DNA of 64,000 bases from Macrocystis pyrifera (Eukaryota; Sar; Phaeophyceae; Laminariales; Laminariaceae). Shown here piece after piece: positions 11,946 through 21,850 of the stretch; position 1 is the stretch's first letter; each line of letters opens with the position of its first letter. The notes below the pieces were generated by a model that had not been told where the DNA came from, did no database searches, and saw nothing but the letters and a program-made list of their open reading frames with translations. The DNA lies in contig JASSKH010000022.1 in assembly GCA_031763025.1 (NCBI GenBank), positions 716,628 through 780,627 on the forward strand. Reading direction: 5' to 3'. Both the position numbers and the translations under genes were made by a program.

Positions 11946-12061
11946 GTGAGTACCTGGACTGTAGCTCCTCTTGAGCCACGTTCATGCCTCACACCATCCC
12001 TGGGTTGGCCATAGCGCTGAGCACATGCAGGCAATCAAGCGATGGCATGTAAGCTTGGAAC

Positions 12062-12410
12062 TTACTGCGCCACATACTGATGGTCTTCGGTATTGTCGAT
12101 CTCCGGGGGTCTCGATTGGGTCAAACTAGCGCGAGACAGAGAAATTTGTGATATGCTTGATTGGGCTTCCAGCCCAAGTGTTGGTACAGTCGACGATGCG
12201 TGTTCGTTAGCGGCAGCGTCTCCGTTTCTTCCCCCACCCACCCCCCCCCCCTCCGCCCCAGCGCGCAGATTGTCCCTGTGGGCGCGCAGCCGCTGCTCCA
12301 CCACCGCCTTCAACGGGCCTCGATCTCACCTCTCTTCTCGTTCATCTTCTCCTCTGTCCCGACACTGGCTCCCTGACTAGGCACATCATCTATGCCAGAC
12401 ATGCTGGAAG
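12062..12410 (-). pseudogene. Eroded minus-strand coding fragment, family unknown
   Basis: Minus-strand frames have clear protein character: a start-like MSGIDDVPSQGASVGTEEK near 12390, a charged segment (AVVEQRLRAHRDNLRAG) and an S-rich tail (SSISQISLSRASL) ending in a stop near 12062. The reading is not continuous. It could be an old transposon ORF1 or gag-like fragment, or a host pseudogene. The plus-strand frame over the same bases is proline-rich and probably a shadow. Confidence 0.35.
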
Positions 12411-12419
12411 CTGGTTCCC

Positions 12420-13730
12420 ACCTGTCTAGGTTAGCCTCGAAGCATGATGATAGGAGATCGTCGGCTGACACTAGTAGGGCGCTTGATATCTAGAAGTATA
12501 GTCGTAGCTGGCACGGGCACGCGTGGTTCACTCCAGGCAGGAACACGGAACTCGCTGTTCTTGTTTTATTCCCGGTTTTTAGAGTGACAGCCCATGACGA
12601 CATATGGCCTGCCCGGTTTATTCGCAGATTATCCACCTAAATCCCCCGTTTCTAGAATCCCACATCAATATGTGGAAGTCCCTATTATTAGATGGAACAT
12701 CTCCGTCGTGTTCCTGAGCATCATCAACGGTATCAAAAAGGGATCTTGAATGGAAAAAACATACAAGTACGAAACAGTGCGCACAGCAGTAACATACCAG
12801 TCCGTGAGGGAAACAATAATAACGACCTGTGATATCCCATCCCATATCACTTACAACCGAATAACCCCAGAAATATGTCCACGGTATTTTGTGTACACTC
12901 GAAACCAAAACCAAAACAGGACGAATACCGCGAAGAGGGAACAGAAATAAGAAATTAAATATAAGCAACTAGAAAAAGGCGCAAACACGCGCTCGGGCCG
13001 CAGGCCGAGTTATGAGGACGAGGTTGCTGCTTGCTGGTATGGTCAGTCCCATGAGATGTCCAGTTGATAGACCAACATAAGGGCGTCACAAGAAGACCAG
13101 GTGAAGGGCAAGAAGACCAGAGGAGGGTAGAGATGAAGAGCTAACAACAAACATGAACGAGCAGTCCTACCCGGTATGTCCAGTTGGTGGGTGAAGGACG
13201 ACACTACCGACACAAAGAGGGCACAGACGTACCAAGCGGGGGCTAAACAAAAGCAAACGTCAACAACATCGGAAAAAGGGAAATGACAAAGGGTAACACA
13301 AACGTAACAACGAAGTGACGCAGCCGACGCAAACGGCCTGGGTACGGGGAGGGGGGTGCCATTGGCTTGGCAGGAAATAGGGCATCACAACAAACACAAC
13401 ACACAAATACAACACAAAAATAATGCAAATAAAACAGGGATTGTAACACAGCATTAGGCAGTAGTCACAGGGCGCCTCAACTAGAAAGACGACCAGTTCC
13501 AACTTTCGGAGGGGGATTTCACTTTCTTAGCCGGCCTAGCTGCTGTTGCCACACCTCCTCGAACGTGGCTGCTCTTCACCCCCCCCCCCAAAAGTTTCTA
13601 TGTAATTTATGGAAACAACGTAATGAGCGCCCAATTGTTGGAGGTGTCTCTATTAGGAGTAGGAACGGTGCTCCGTCTCGAAAGGGATGCGTGGTCAGTG
13701 GTCAAATGACTAAGGCAAGCAACAAATGAG
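12420..13730. other. Intergenic region, nothing recognised
   Basis: AT-richer sequence with short frames only. It probably includes the 3' flank or tail region of the minus-strand LINE that begins just to the right. Confidence 0.35.
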
Positions 13731-13731
13731 T

Positions 13732-13732
<1 letters not shown>

Positions 13733-13762
<30 letters not shown>
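13733..13762 (+). repeat. Homopolymer C30 (G30 on the minus strand)
   Basis: Thirty consecutive C residues, followed directly by GGGG. It lies within the last part of the LINE reading region (minus strand). Confidence 0.95.
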
Positions 13763-13764
<2 letters not shown>

Positions 13765-13769
13765 GGCCT

Positions 13770-16700
13770 TGGACCTTACGGCGCCTAAGTTGCTGCGCTT
13801 TTGGCACTTCAAGCGCTTGTCGCTTTGCTACATTTCTCTTCTCGTTCGCGAACTAGCGCTTCATGTACTGCTCTGCTGCTTCTTCAACACGTATTAATCA
13901 CTTGTCGGGAACGTTCGCTACCAGCGTCCACTGTTTCTCTTCGGCGGGCAAGTTAAACAAGGATAGGTCGCGTTCGAGACAAACCATCTTGTCCTGCTCT
14001 TGCTTTCCCAAGTATCCACTTCCCCCCTCCAGTACCCCAATCATCACTCGTTCGGGTAGTCTCTCCTTACCCATACGAGCCACGAGCCCCGCAAAGTATC
14101 CTCCGTTTTCGCACCGTTGTCTTGACGTTCTCTCTACCAGTCTTGCCTCGTTCCTCTGCGCCTCAAAGCATATGGTGGCCGCCGCGAGCGTTTCTCTTCC
14201 ATCTGATGCAGCGGAGAACCAATCGGTGGTGAGCTGTCCGCAGGATGACGAGATGGGCTACGGTTGCCCCCCACGTGACACATCCGTATGACATGATCTC
14301 CAATACCTCGGCTTCGAGCGTCCGTACTTTGAGCCGGAGGGGTGCGGTAAGCTGTTCCTACAGTGGCAGACTTTACCGTCTGAAACGTAGTTTGCCAGCA
14401 ACACGCGCCGGTTGATTTAGGCAGTAATGTTGGCGGTCTCGCACACAGTTGCCCCGAGATACACAAACTTGGTGGTTAGTTTGTACACCTGGCCGGCTTC
14501 CTCACGACCGCAAGTCAGCCTGTTCAATCGCTTTGTCATCAGGCACATGGCCTCCGTCTGGGCTTCCGAAACTGTCGATTTGAACGAATCAAACGCTGCA
14601 GCGAGATCTGCCATCATCTTCGCAAGGCTGTTCCTCGATCTGGAAACGATGACCGCGTTGTCTGCATACAGCATTCCCCAGATGGGTTGCGGCTCCGCCA
14701 CAGGCTACTGGGGTTTGTTTTGCTCTTTCTTCGGCTTCTCTTGCCCTCCCCTCCTCCTTCTCATTCTTTACCTTGGTGCACACCGTATCCTTCACCACAT
14801 CTGCATTGACGCTAAACTCCTCCACCACCACACGCAGTTCGGCAGTACGGAACGTGTTGAACATCAAATGTGCGCGCACGCATCCTTGCCGCAGGCCCTG
14901 CCCCACGCAGAACCAGTCTGAATACTCTCCATTATCGGTCTGGATGCGGGCACACATTCCATTGATGAAGTGACAAATAAAGGCGATCAGCTATGGTGGT
15001 ACGCCGAACCGAGCGAGCACGGTCCACAAGAGAGTCTGGTCGACTGAATCGTAAATCTTGGTGAGGTCGACGAGGTATATGTGCATAGGGGAGCTTTGCT
15101 TTCGTGCCAATAAGTGAAGTTATCGAACCACAAAATCTACATATCAATCGTCGACCGTTGTGATCTGAAGGCGCAGTGCTCCTTTCTTAAGATATCCTCC
15201 AGTTTGCAGCATTTGCTGAGGCGATTGGAGATTACCTTGAGGAGAACCGTGCCAGCGTGTGCCACGAGCTAGATTCCTCTATTAATTCCACACTCCGTCC
15301 GATCCTTCTTCCTGTGCAGCACTATGATTGTGACATATTTCCGCTCCCGTGATACGCCCCCGCCCTGCCATACGGGGATCGCAATGGCGTAGAACTATTC
15401 TAGTATACGGCGGTTACCATCGCGATATCCATCTACCGCGAGTTTGAGTAGTTCAGCCAGACGATTATCGGGTCCAACATCCTTTAGGTTTGACATGATC
15501 TTTATGGTTTCACCACCTCAGAGATAGAAGAGAAGTCATCGACAAGTGCGCACGGGGGCCATACCTTGAACGCTTTGATGATTTTCGGGTCGAGCGCTGG
15601 CGAGCAAGTGTTGAGCAAAGATCTGAACTACTGTACCCACCAATCGCGAGTGAGCCTCATGTCATGAAGAATATCTGCGTTTGCGTTCTTGATGTATTGC
15701 GAGCCACAAGATTTGTTTCCCTCGGAATCCATTGCCTTGGAGTGCTTGTAGGAACCAGATTGATCGCCATCTTTGATGCGCACCTCACGTAGACTGGCGG
15801 GTTCCTCGAACAATCTCTGCGTAGCGTCGACCCTCACGCGCTTAAGGTGTTTCCAGCCTCGTTCAGGGACTTCCTGACGTTGCTGTTGCTTGGATCGGCC
15901 CACAGTAACTCTCTAGCGGCTTCCCGCTCTTGCCACGCCGCAAGCATTTGCGTCTTCGTGTCCTTGCTAGCACACCACCCCGCCGGCCCTTGACTGTGCT
16001 TTGCACGTAGTGCGATGTTTGCAGACGTCGGTAGCATCATTGCAGTAAACACCGCTGCCATACCATCGACATCCGTGCCAGGGAGTGGGAATGTAAATCT
16101 CTCGGCGAAGGCTCTCCGCAGTTGGGGGTGTGTCATCAGTTGTTGGAGGTCGATCGTCTGCCCTCCATCTATCGCTTGCGGTGATTAGGGGGCAAGCGTC
16201 CAAGAAGCCGGATGTCTGCTGTGACCAGGTTGTGATCTGGTTCAGATTTCACTGCAGAAAGTCGACGCACAGTGAAAGGTCACACGAGACGTTGTGGTGG
16301 TTGCCGCGTGTAGTAGCGGCCTTTCCCGCGTTCTGGTGCTCGGAACGTGTATGAGATTCAACGCTTGGATGTGCTGAAAAACTTATTGACAAGCGCAAGT
16401 TGATTGTCTGCTGAGAATACCAGCAGGCGCCGCCCGTCGTCATTCAGCGCATCCCGCCCGTATCCACCAAGCACCTTGTAGTCGACAGAACCTTCCCCCT
16501 TGCGCCAGTGCGATCGATACCATCCATCATGACAAGTACGTTTTTTGCCCCATCAGGCACTTCAGCAACGTGTTGCTTGGTGTGGCCCGAAGAGGCCCGA
16601 AGAAAGCCTTTTTTATGGACTGATATATGTGACTATCAATCGGAGCGTGCGCAACCAAAAAGGAAATCCCCTTCGATTTCCCCTTCACGATTTGTCGCAC

Positions 16701-17050
16701 CTTCATGAGTCAAGCACTGGTGTACTGCACAGCTAGTCCATCCTTCCCGACATCCTGCAAGGGTCGGCTCCTTGATGGCTATCCCTACTGCGTGTTGGCC
16801 CTTAGCCTCCGTACCCCCTCCACCAGCTCTACTGCATTACAGAGTAAAACCGGCTGCTGTGAACGCACCCTGCTCATCCCGTCTCGTCTTCTGCAATCTA
16901 ACAAATACCACACTGGCTTTCCCTGTAGACCTCCATGATCTCCTCGGCATGACCAAGACCGCTCTTGCCATTAACGGCCAGAACAAGGACGCTAAGTGTG
17001 CCCACGGTCACCTCACCCTCTGGAGTCTTCAATCTAGTCACCCTTCGTAC
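13770..17050 (-). mobile_element. Decayed non-LTR retrotransposon (LINE), endonuclease plus reverse transcriptase
   Basis: On the minus strand, reading from high to low coordinates: an AP-type endonuclease region (about 17050-16000; segments such as GLGHAEEIMEV, DEQGAFTAAGF and SADNQ-like), a linker (15900-15630; IKDGDQSG...YIKNANADILHD), then the reverse transcriptase. The RT has a GLRQGCV motif near 14900 and a catalytic box reading YADN instead of YADD near 14660, followed by VSEAQTEAMCLMTKRL. A C-terminal part ends near 13780 (GKERLPERVM...CLERDLSLFNLPAEEKQW). The frame is broken in many places, so the copy is dead. No poly-A tail or target duplication was seen and the ends are approximate. 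Clade not assigned. Confidence 0.85.
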
Positions 17051-17867
17051 CGCTCGAGATATTGCCGCGTGCTTCGGCCCCTACTTTTCGTGCTGCGAGC
17101 AGCATTCAGCCATCCAATATGTCGCCTGATTTAGTGCTTGCCTTGCTTCCAACGTGTCAGGCGCAGCACTCGAGACCCGCCACATTTGCCTCCATCCTGT
17201 CCTGTAGGTTGCTTATTCACGTGGGATCTCCCGTCATTTCTACTCGCATACTAAGGAGCCCCCGCTTTCTGCAACGGAGACCCGAAGATCGCGGGGGTCG
17301 AGTATTGGGGTGCAATCCCCGTCAGAGTGACGGCGCCAGCGCATCACGAGCAAGGCGGTACACAAACGAGGTCAGCGCCCCTGATATAGCTGGTACCGGT
17401 ATCAGGCACGACATACCAGGTACCAGTATCCTCCTCTAGTCGGACAGAGGAGACGAAGAAGCAGGCGCTGACCAGGGGCTCGATTTACTGCGGAGAATGT
17501 TATCGGTGGGAGGCCGTATCGGGCCCAAAGGTATTTCTTCTGATTTTGTCCGTTTACAAGGGATAACCCACAGAACCACCCAGTCAGCGCTGGATAAGTA
17601 GAGTAGTAGGTTATCCCTTCTGCCCAATGTAAACAATGCCCTGTTTTACGTTCGTATATAAGCGCTGCGAATCGTTGTATGGAATAGACCAAGGCAAGCG
17701 TAGATACTCACCCGCCGTTTTTTTCAGAGAAGTACAATACCGGTACCAGATTCTCAATGGTTTTCCAAATCACATGGGGTTTGCTTTTTGTCGGTTTGAT
17801 GGTTTTTGTGCTGGCCCCTGGTGGAAAATGCCTCCAAATATAGTAAAAATCGTAACATTTCTGCATT

Positions 17868-18312
17868 GTAGGGAAATGTAGACTAAAAATGTCACGTAAC
17901 GCTACATGAATTTAAGGCTTATGAACTCGATTTCCACCACATTCTGCCTCACTAAACCTGACTTATCTCTTCTTGCGAGTAAGTCAGGAACCCCGATGAG
18001 ACTCTGAGTATCCAAGTCTTACCTCCGACTTTTCGGTACCGGACTCAGAATGCAATGATCGCATTGCTCTCATCGTTCCTTCCTGGGTGTTTCCTAAGTG
18101 AGTGAGTTTTACAGGTTCTTGAACATGAGATATTCCCTTTTTTTTTTTCCTTTTTTTCGGGGGATGAAGGCGAGAATCGAACCACAGACCTCGCGCTTCA
18201 TAATCTCACGCCCTGTCGACGACACCACTGTAGGGAAATGTAGGCTAAAAATGTTGCGTAGTAAACGCTGCATGAATTTAAGGCTTATAAACTCGATTTC
18301 CACCACATTTCT
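17868..18312. repeat. Pair of 80 bp direct repeats bracketing a tRNA-like segment
   Basis: About 80 bp starting TAGGGAAATGTAG and ending GATTTCCACCACATT occurs at 17872-17945 and again at 18233-18310. The second copy directly abuts the tRNA-like segment at 18165-18232. Confidence 0.7.
18165..18232 (-). repeat. tRNA-derived segment
   Basis: The minus strand reads a B box (GGTTCGATTCTC) and 3' end CTTCATCCCC, with a weaker A box (TGTCGTCGACAGGG). The anticodon arm does not fold cleanly. It resembles the segment at 59425-59520 (shared GAAGC...GGTC...GGTTCGA...ATCCCC), so both probably derive from one tRNA-related repeat family. Confidence 0.45.
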
Positions 18313-18377
18313 GAGTTCTAGAGCTCTTATAGTTTATATGTTTTGACTTCCTTCTATTGCGCTCTCCTCGTACAATT

Positions 18378-19727
18378 CACGGCTTATCATGGGTCGATGG
18401 GCCGGGGCGGGTTGGACCGAGGATTTTGAAGAATGGATGGGCCTGGCCGGGCCTAGCACTTTGAAAAATGGATGGTCCGGGCCGGGCCAAGAATATTGAA
18501 AATTGAAAAATAGATGGGTCGGGCCGGACCGGGCCGGGACGTTTTCGAAATGTGATGGGCCTGGCCGGGCCGCGACCCATGAGGTACCGGCTTAACATGG
18601 GCCGCTCTGCCCTGCCCATGAGGCGGCACACGTGCTTTGACGGGCCGCCCCGGACCGCAGCCCGAAACATAGGATGTACTACGACTTCTACTATTACGAC
18701 GTCCACCCTGCCCATGAGGCGGCCCACGCGTTTATACGGGCTGGCCCGGGCCGCGGCCCATGGCATATGGTATACTACTGTTGCTGCTACGACGTCCGCC
18801 CATGCTGGTCTGCTGCTCTAGGTCCTAATACAACTGCCTGGTCATACCCTTGGTGCCGTTGTGGGTGCATAGAGGACATTGCTCGCCATATCTTCGCGAC
18901 TCAGGCAGCATTCTAGGTTCTTTCCTTAATTGGGCTCGGACGGAACCGCCTGTGAAAAGATGGTGCAGTACGCCCAGACAGGGAACAACTTCGGACCGAA
19001 AGTTGCAGCGACGTTCATGCTCGTGTGTGTCGCAGTCAAACCGGCTGTGACATTTGGTGCTGCAGGCTGGGAAGCCTCTGCTAAAGGATCGCTGGCGGCG
19101 TGATCCTTGCTCTCTTCGGATGAGATGTCGATAGTAGCAGGTATTGTTGCAGGAGCGAGTGATACAGCAGCGGCCGCTGGTGCGGGTGTCCCAGCAGCAG
19201 AAAGAGGTGGTGGTCTACCAGTCAGGTAGAATCCATCCCGCTGGACCGTTGGTGCAGAAACATTGGGTGGGTAGAAGGTTGTGTGCCTCGTGGGTAGCTA
19301 TTCGTGGGTCAAACGCAGCTGGATCATGGGATCCATAAGAAAAATATTCAAAAACACAACATAAAAAATAAAACGTGGAAGCGCATACGCATGAGCTTCT
19401 ACAGTCGTACGGGACAATAAATGTGCCGGCCTGTGGTCCGGCCCATCAAATATACGGGTCGATTCATGTTTGTGGGTGGCCCGGCCCGTGTGGACCCCGG
19501 GTCTTTTGGGCCTCGCTGCCAATGTCATGGGCCGAGCCGGGGCGGGCCGAGGACTTCGACACTTCGATGGGCCAGTCCGGGAAAAAATGAAACTGTGCTG
19601 GGCTGGGCCAGGCCACGGCCCATCCTCTGAAAATCTCATGGGACCGGGCCCAGACGAGCCGGGCCGAGGCCCACCATGTGAAAAATTGACAAGCCGGCAC
19701 GTCAGCATCGGCCCATAACACCTCCTG
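18378..19727 (-). mobile_element. hAT-like DNA transposon remnant, copy 1
   Basis: The ends form imperfect terminal inverted repeats (left CACGGCTTATCATGGG, right-end complement CAGGAGGTGTTATGGG). Both subterminal regions (18400-18800 and 19420-19720) are arrays of GGGCCGGGCC-type units. The core (18800-19350) aligns with that of the copy at 46220-46900, including a minus-strand reading with CPLCTHNGTK that weakly resembles a BED zinc finger. Known: CA-starting inverted repeats and GGGCC-rich subterminal repeats occur in hAT elements. No intact transposase and no clean 8 bp target duplication were seen, so the family call is an inference. Confidence 0.5.
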
Positions 19728-20770
19728 TTTTAATCAGGACGCGCTACAAGGTTTCTGCGTTGACACGCACGCAAAATATGAAAACGATCCCGAGACCATT
19801 CGACTATATCAGGGGGTGATCGATCGCGACGTTTTCTTGTGTAGCAAAGAGGGCGTTTAGAACATGCCCATCCCGAGACGTTTGGATGTGTGTTCGATGA
19901 GTAGCCAAGACAATACATAGGATTTGAGACTTTTGTCGATAAAATGCACCTAATAATATTTTGTTCAGTGTTGGAGGTCGGACTAAGCCGGCAGAGACAC
20001 CCCCCCTGTTCGCCAGTGTACTCAACACGTCGATACAAAACATCTGCATGAGGGGCATGTCCTAGGCTGCTTGACAGGGCTGTAGAATGCAGCTGTGTAG
20101 CGACATGTCAGATATCAAAGTATACTGCTTGCTATGTGTCTTGTAGTGTGTGATCATGGCAGTGCTCGAAAATATGTCGTGCTGTCATAATAAGGATTAA
20201 AAAACGAAGCGGTACACCACAATGAGTTGCTGCTGCAGTGCGAAGTACACCTGGACAATATACTCGAGCGAAAATCGTCTGCGGTATCTCTTCGACAATG
20301 GATGATGGGGGAGATCGATCGATGTCCCCTGTCGACCGCAATAGACTATAGAATGTGCTCATAGATTGGTATTATCGGCGACAATGCATTTTGAAACTTG
20401 CCAGGGCAAAGAGATATCGGGTTGAACAGATGCTATACCTTTAGCACCAGCTTCTGTCTTTCCTCGCCCTGCTGATTGTTGGGGTTTGGCGCGCTTCTGT
20501 TATTATACAAACGTGGGCGGTTGGCGAAACCGGCCATTGATACCACCCACTCCACGACATCAATATGGGATGAGGGACTGGCCAATTATTGAAACACGCT
20601 CCATTAGCGTATGGTTGTCGGTGGCGATGGCTATTGATGGACACCATCATTGTTGGATATATTTGGTTGACGGCAATAGTGCTCGACAAACTCTATTGTT
20701 GGTCCACTGTTAAAATTGAAGACCAGCGACCGGCAGCTTGCACAGCACGGTCGAAATTAGCTATCGAAGT
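19728..20770. other. Intergenic region, nothing recognised
   Basis: Short frames only. Some CAATTATTG, CCATTGATACC and similar phrases hint at very degenerate repeats leading into the 365 bp duplication to the right. Confidence 0.35.
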
Positions 20771-20773
20771 AAA

Positions 20774-21480
20774 TGGTGACGAACTATATCTATCGATAGA
20801 CAACCAGTGTTTCCTCATTGACGCCCACTTTTGGTGGCTATAATATTTTGTAGCGGCACCGTTTTTTTTTGCCTTCTGTTCGCCAGGGTGTAAGCATTTT
20901 CAGAAACAATATGTCTGATGATGATATCTGTCCATTGCCTCAAACATAAAAAATGCGTCATTTCCCACAATGGAAATCGATACGTAGCGTTAATGGTCTG
21001 TTGTGGTCAGCAATTGATATTTACAGGTGGTGTGAATCATAACATGTACAGGTATGTATTTTTTAGAAACAAATTCACGTTCGCAACGTTCGCCAATAAA
21101 TACTGCCTATCTCGATGGATACAGTATCTAATATATGGTGATGAACAGTTATGAACAATATCTATCGATACACCAATAGTGTTTCCTCATTGACGCCCAC
21201 CTTTTGGTGGCTATAGTAGCGGAACTGTTTTTTTTTTGTCTTCTGTTTGCCAGGGTGTGAGCACTTTTAGAAACAATCTGTCCGATGATAGTATCTGTCC
21301 ATTGCCCCAAATATTAGAAAACGTTATTCCCGACAATGGATATCGATACGTAGCGTTGATGGTCTGTTTCGGTCAACAATGGATATTTACAGGTGGTGTG
21401 AATCATACGGTATGTATTTTTGAGAAACAAATTCACGTTCGCAACGTTCGCCAATATCTTTATTACATGTATCACACATG
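20774..21480 (+). repeat. Tandem duplication, about 365 bp unit
   Basis: Two copies (about 20774-21138 and 21139-21480) share TATCTATCGATA, TTTCCTCATTGACGCCCAC, GATATTTACAGGTGGTGTG and AAATTCACGTTCGCAACG in the same order. Several small indels separate them. Non-coding in appearance. Confidence 0.75.
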
Positions 21481-21668
21481 ATTCGGAATGTCATTCATTT
21501 TATACGGAATATACTACACGATATTTATAGGGCATGCTGTTAAATCGCTCTGGCGGCGCTTATGTGTTCTTTTATTATTGTGTATGTATCACATTATAAA
21601 CTCGGTTCTTTATCCCTCCTACCTATCAAGCAAGTCGCAAATTGAATTAGGGGTCGTATATCAGGCTC

Positions 21669-21669
<1 letters not shown>

Positions 21670-21699
<30 letters not shown>
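21670..21699 (+). repeat. Homopolymer C30
   Basis: Thirty consecutive C residues, the same length as the tract at 13733-13762. It lies about 150 bp upstream of the start codon of the type II membrane protein gene. Confidence 0.95.
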
Positions 21700-21850
21700 A
21701 CTACGCCTCTTGTCTTGCTTTTCCTACCACCAGAAAACTTAAGCCCTTTCTCCCGTGCTCGACTCGTGTTAAATCCTCGGCTGGCCCCGCTCGTGTTGGT
21801 ACCTACAGTAACACCTGCAACTTTTCTTGTTGGAGATCGATAACCACCGG

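Noticed and set aside
14427-14921. 164-codon plus-strand frame
   Set aside because: Antisense shadow of the LINE reverse transcriptase.
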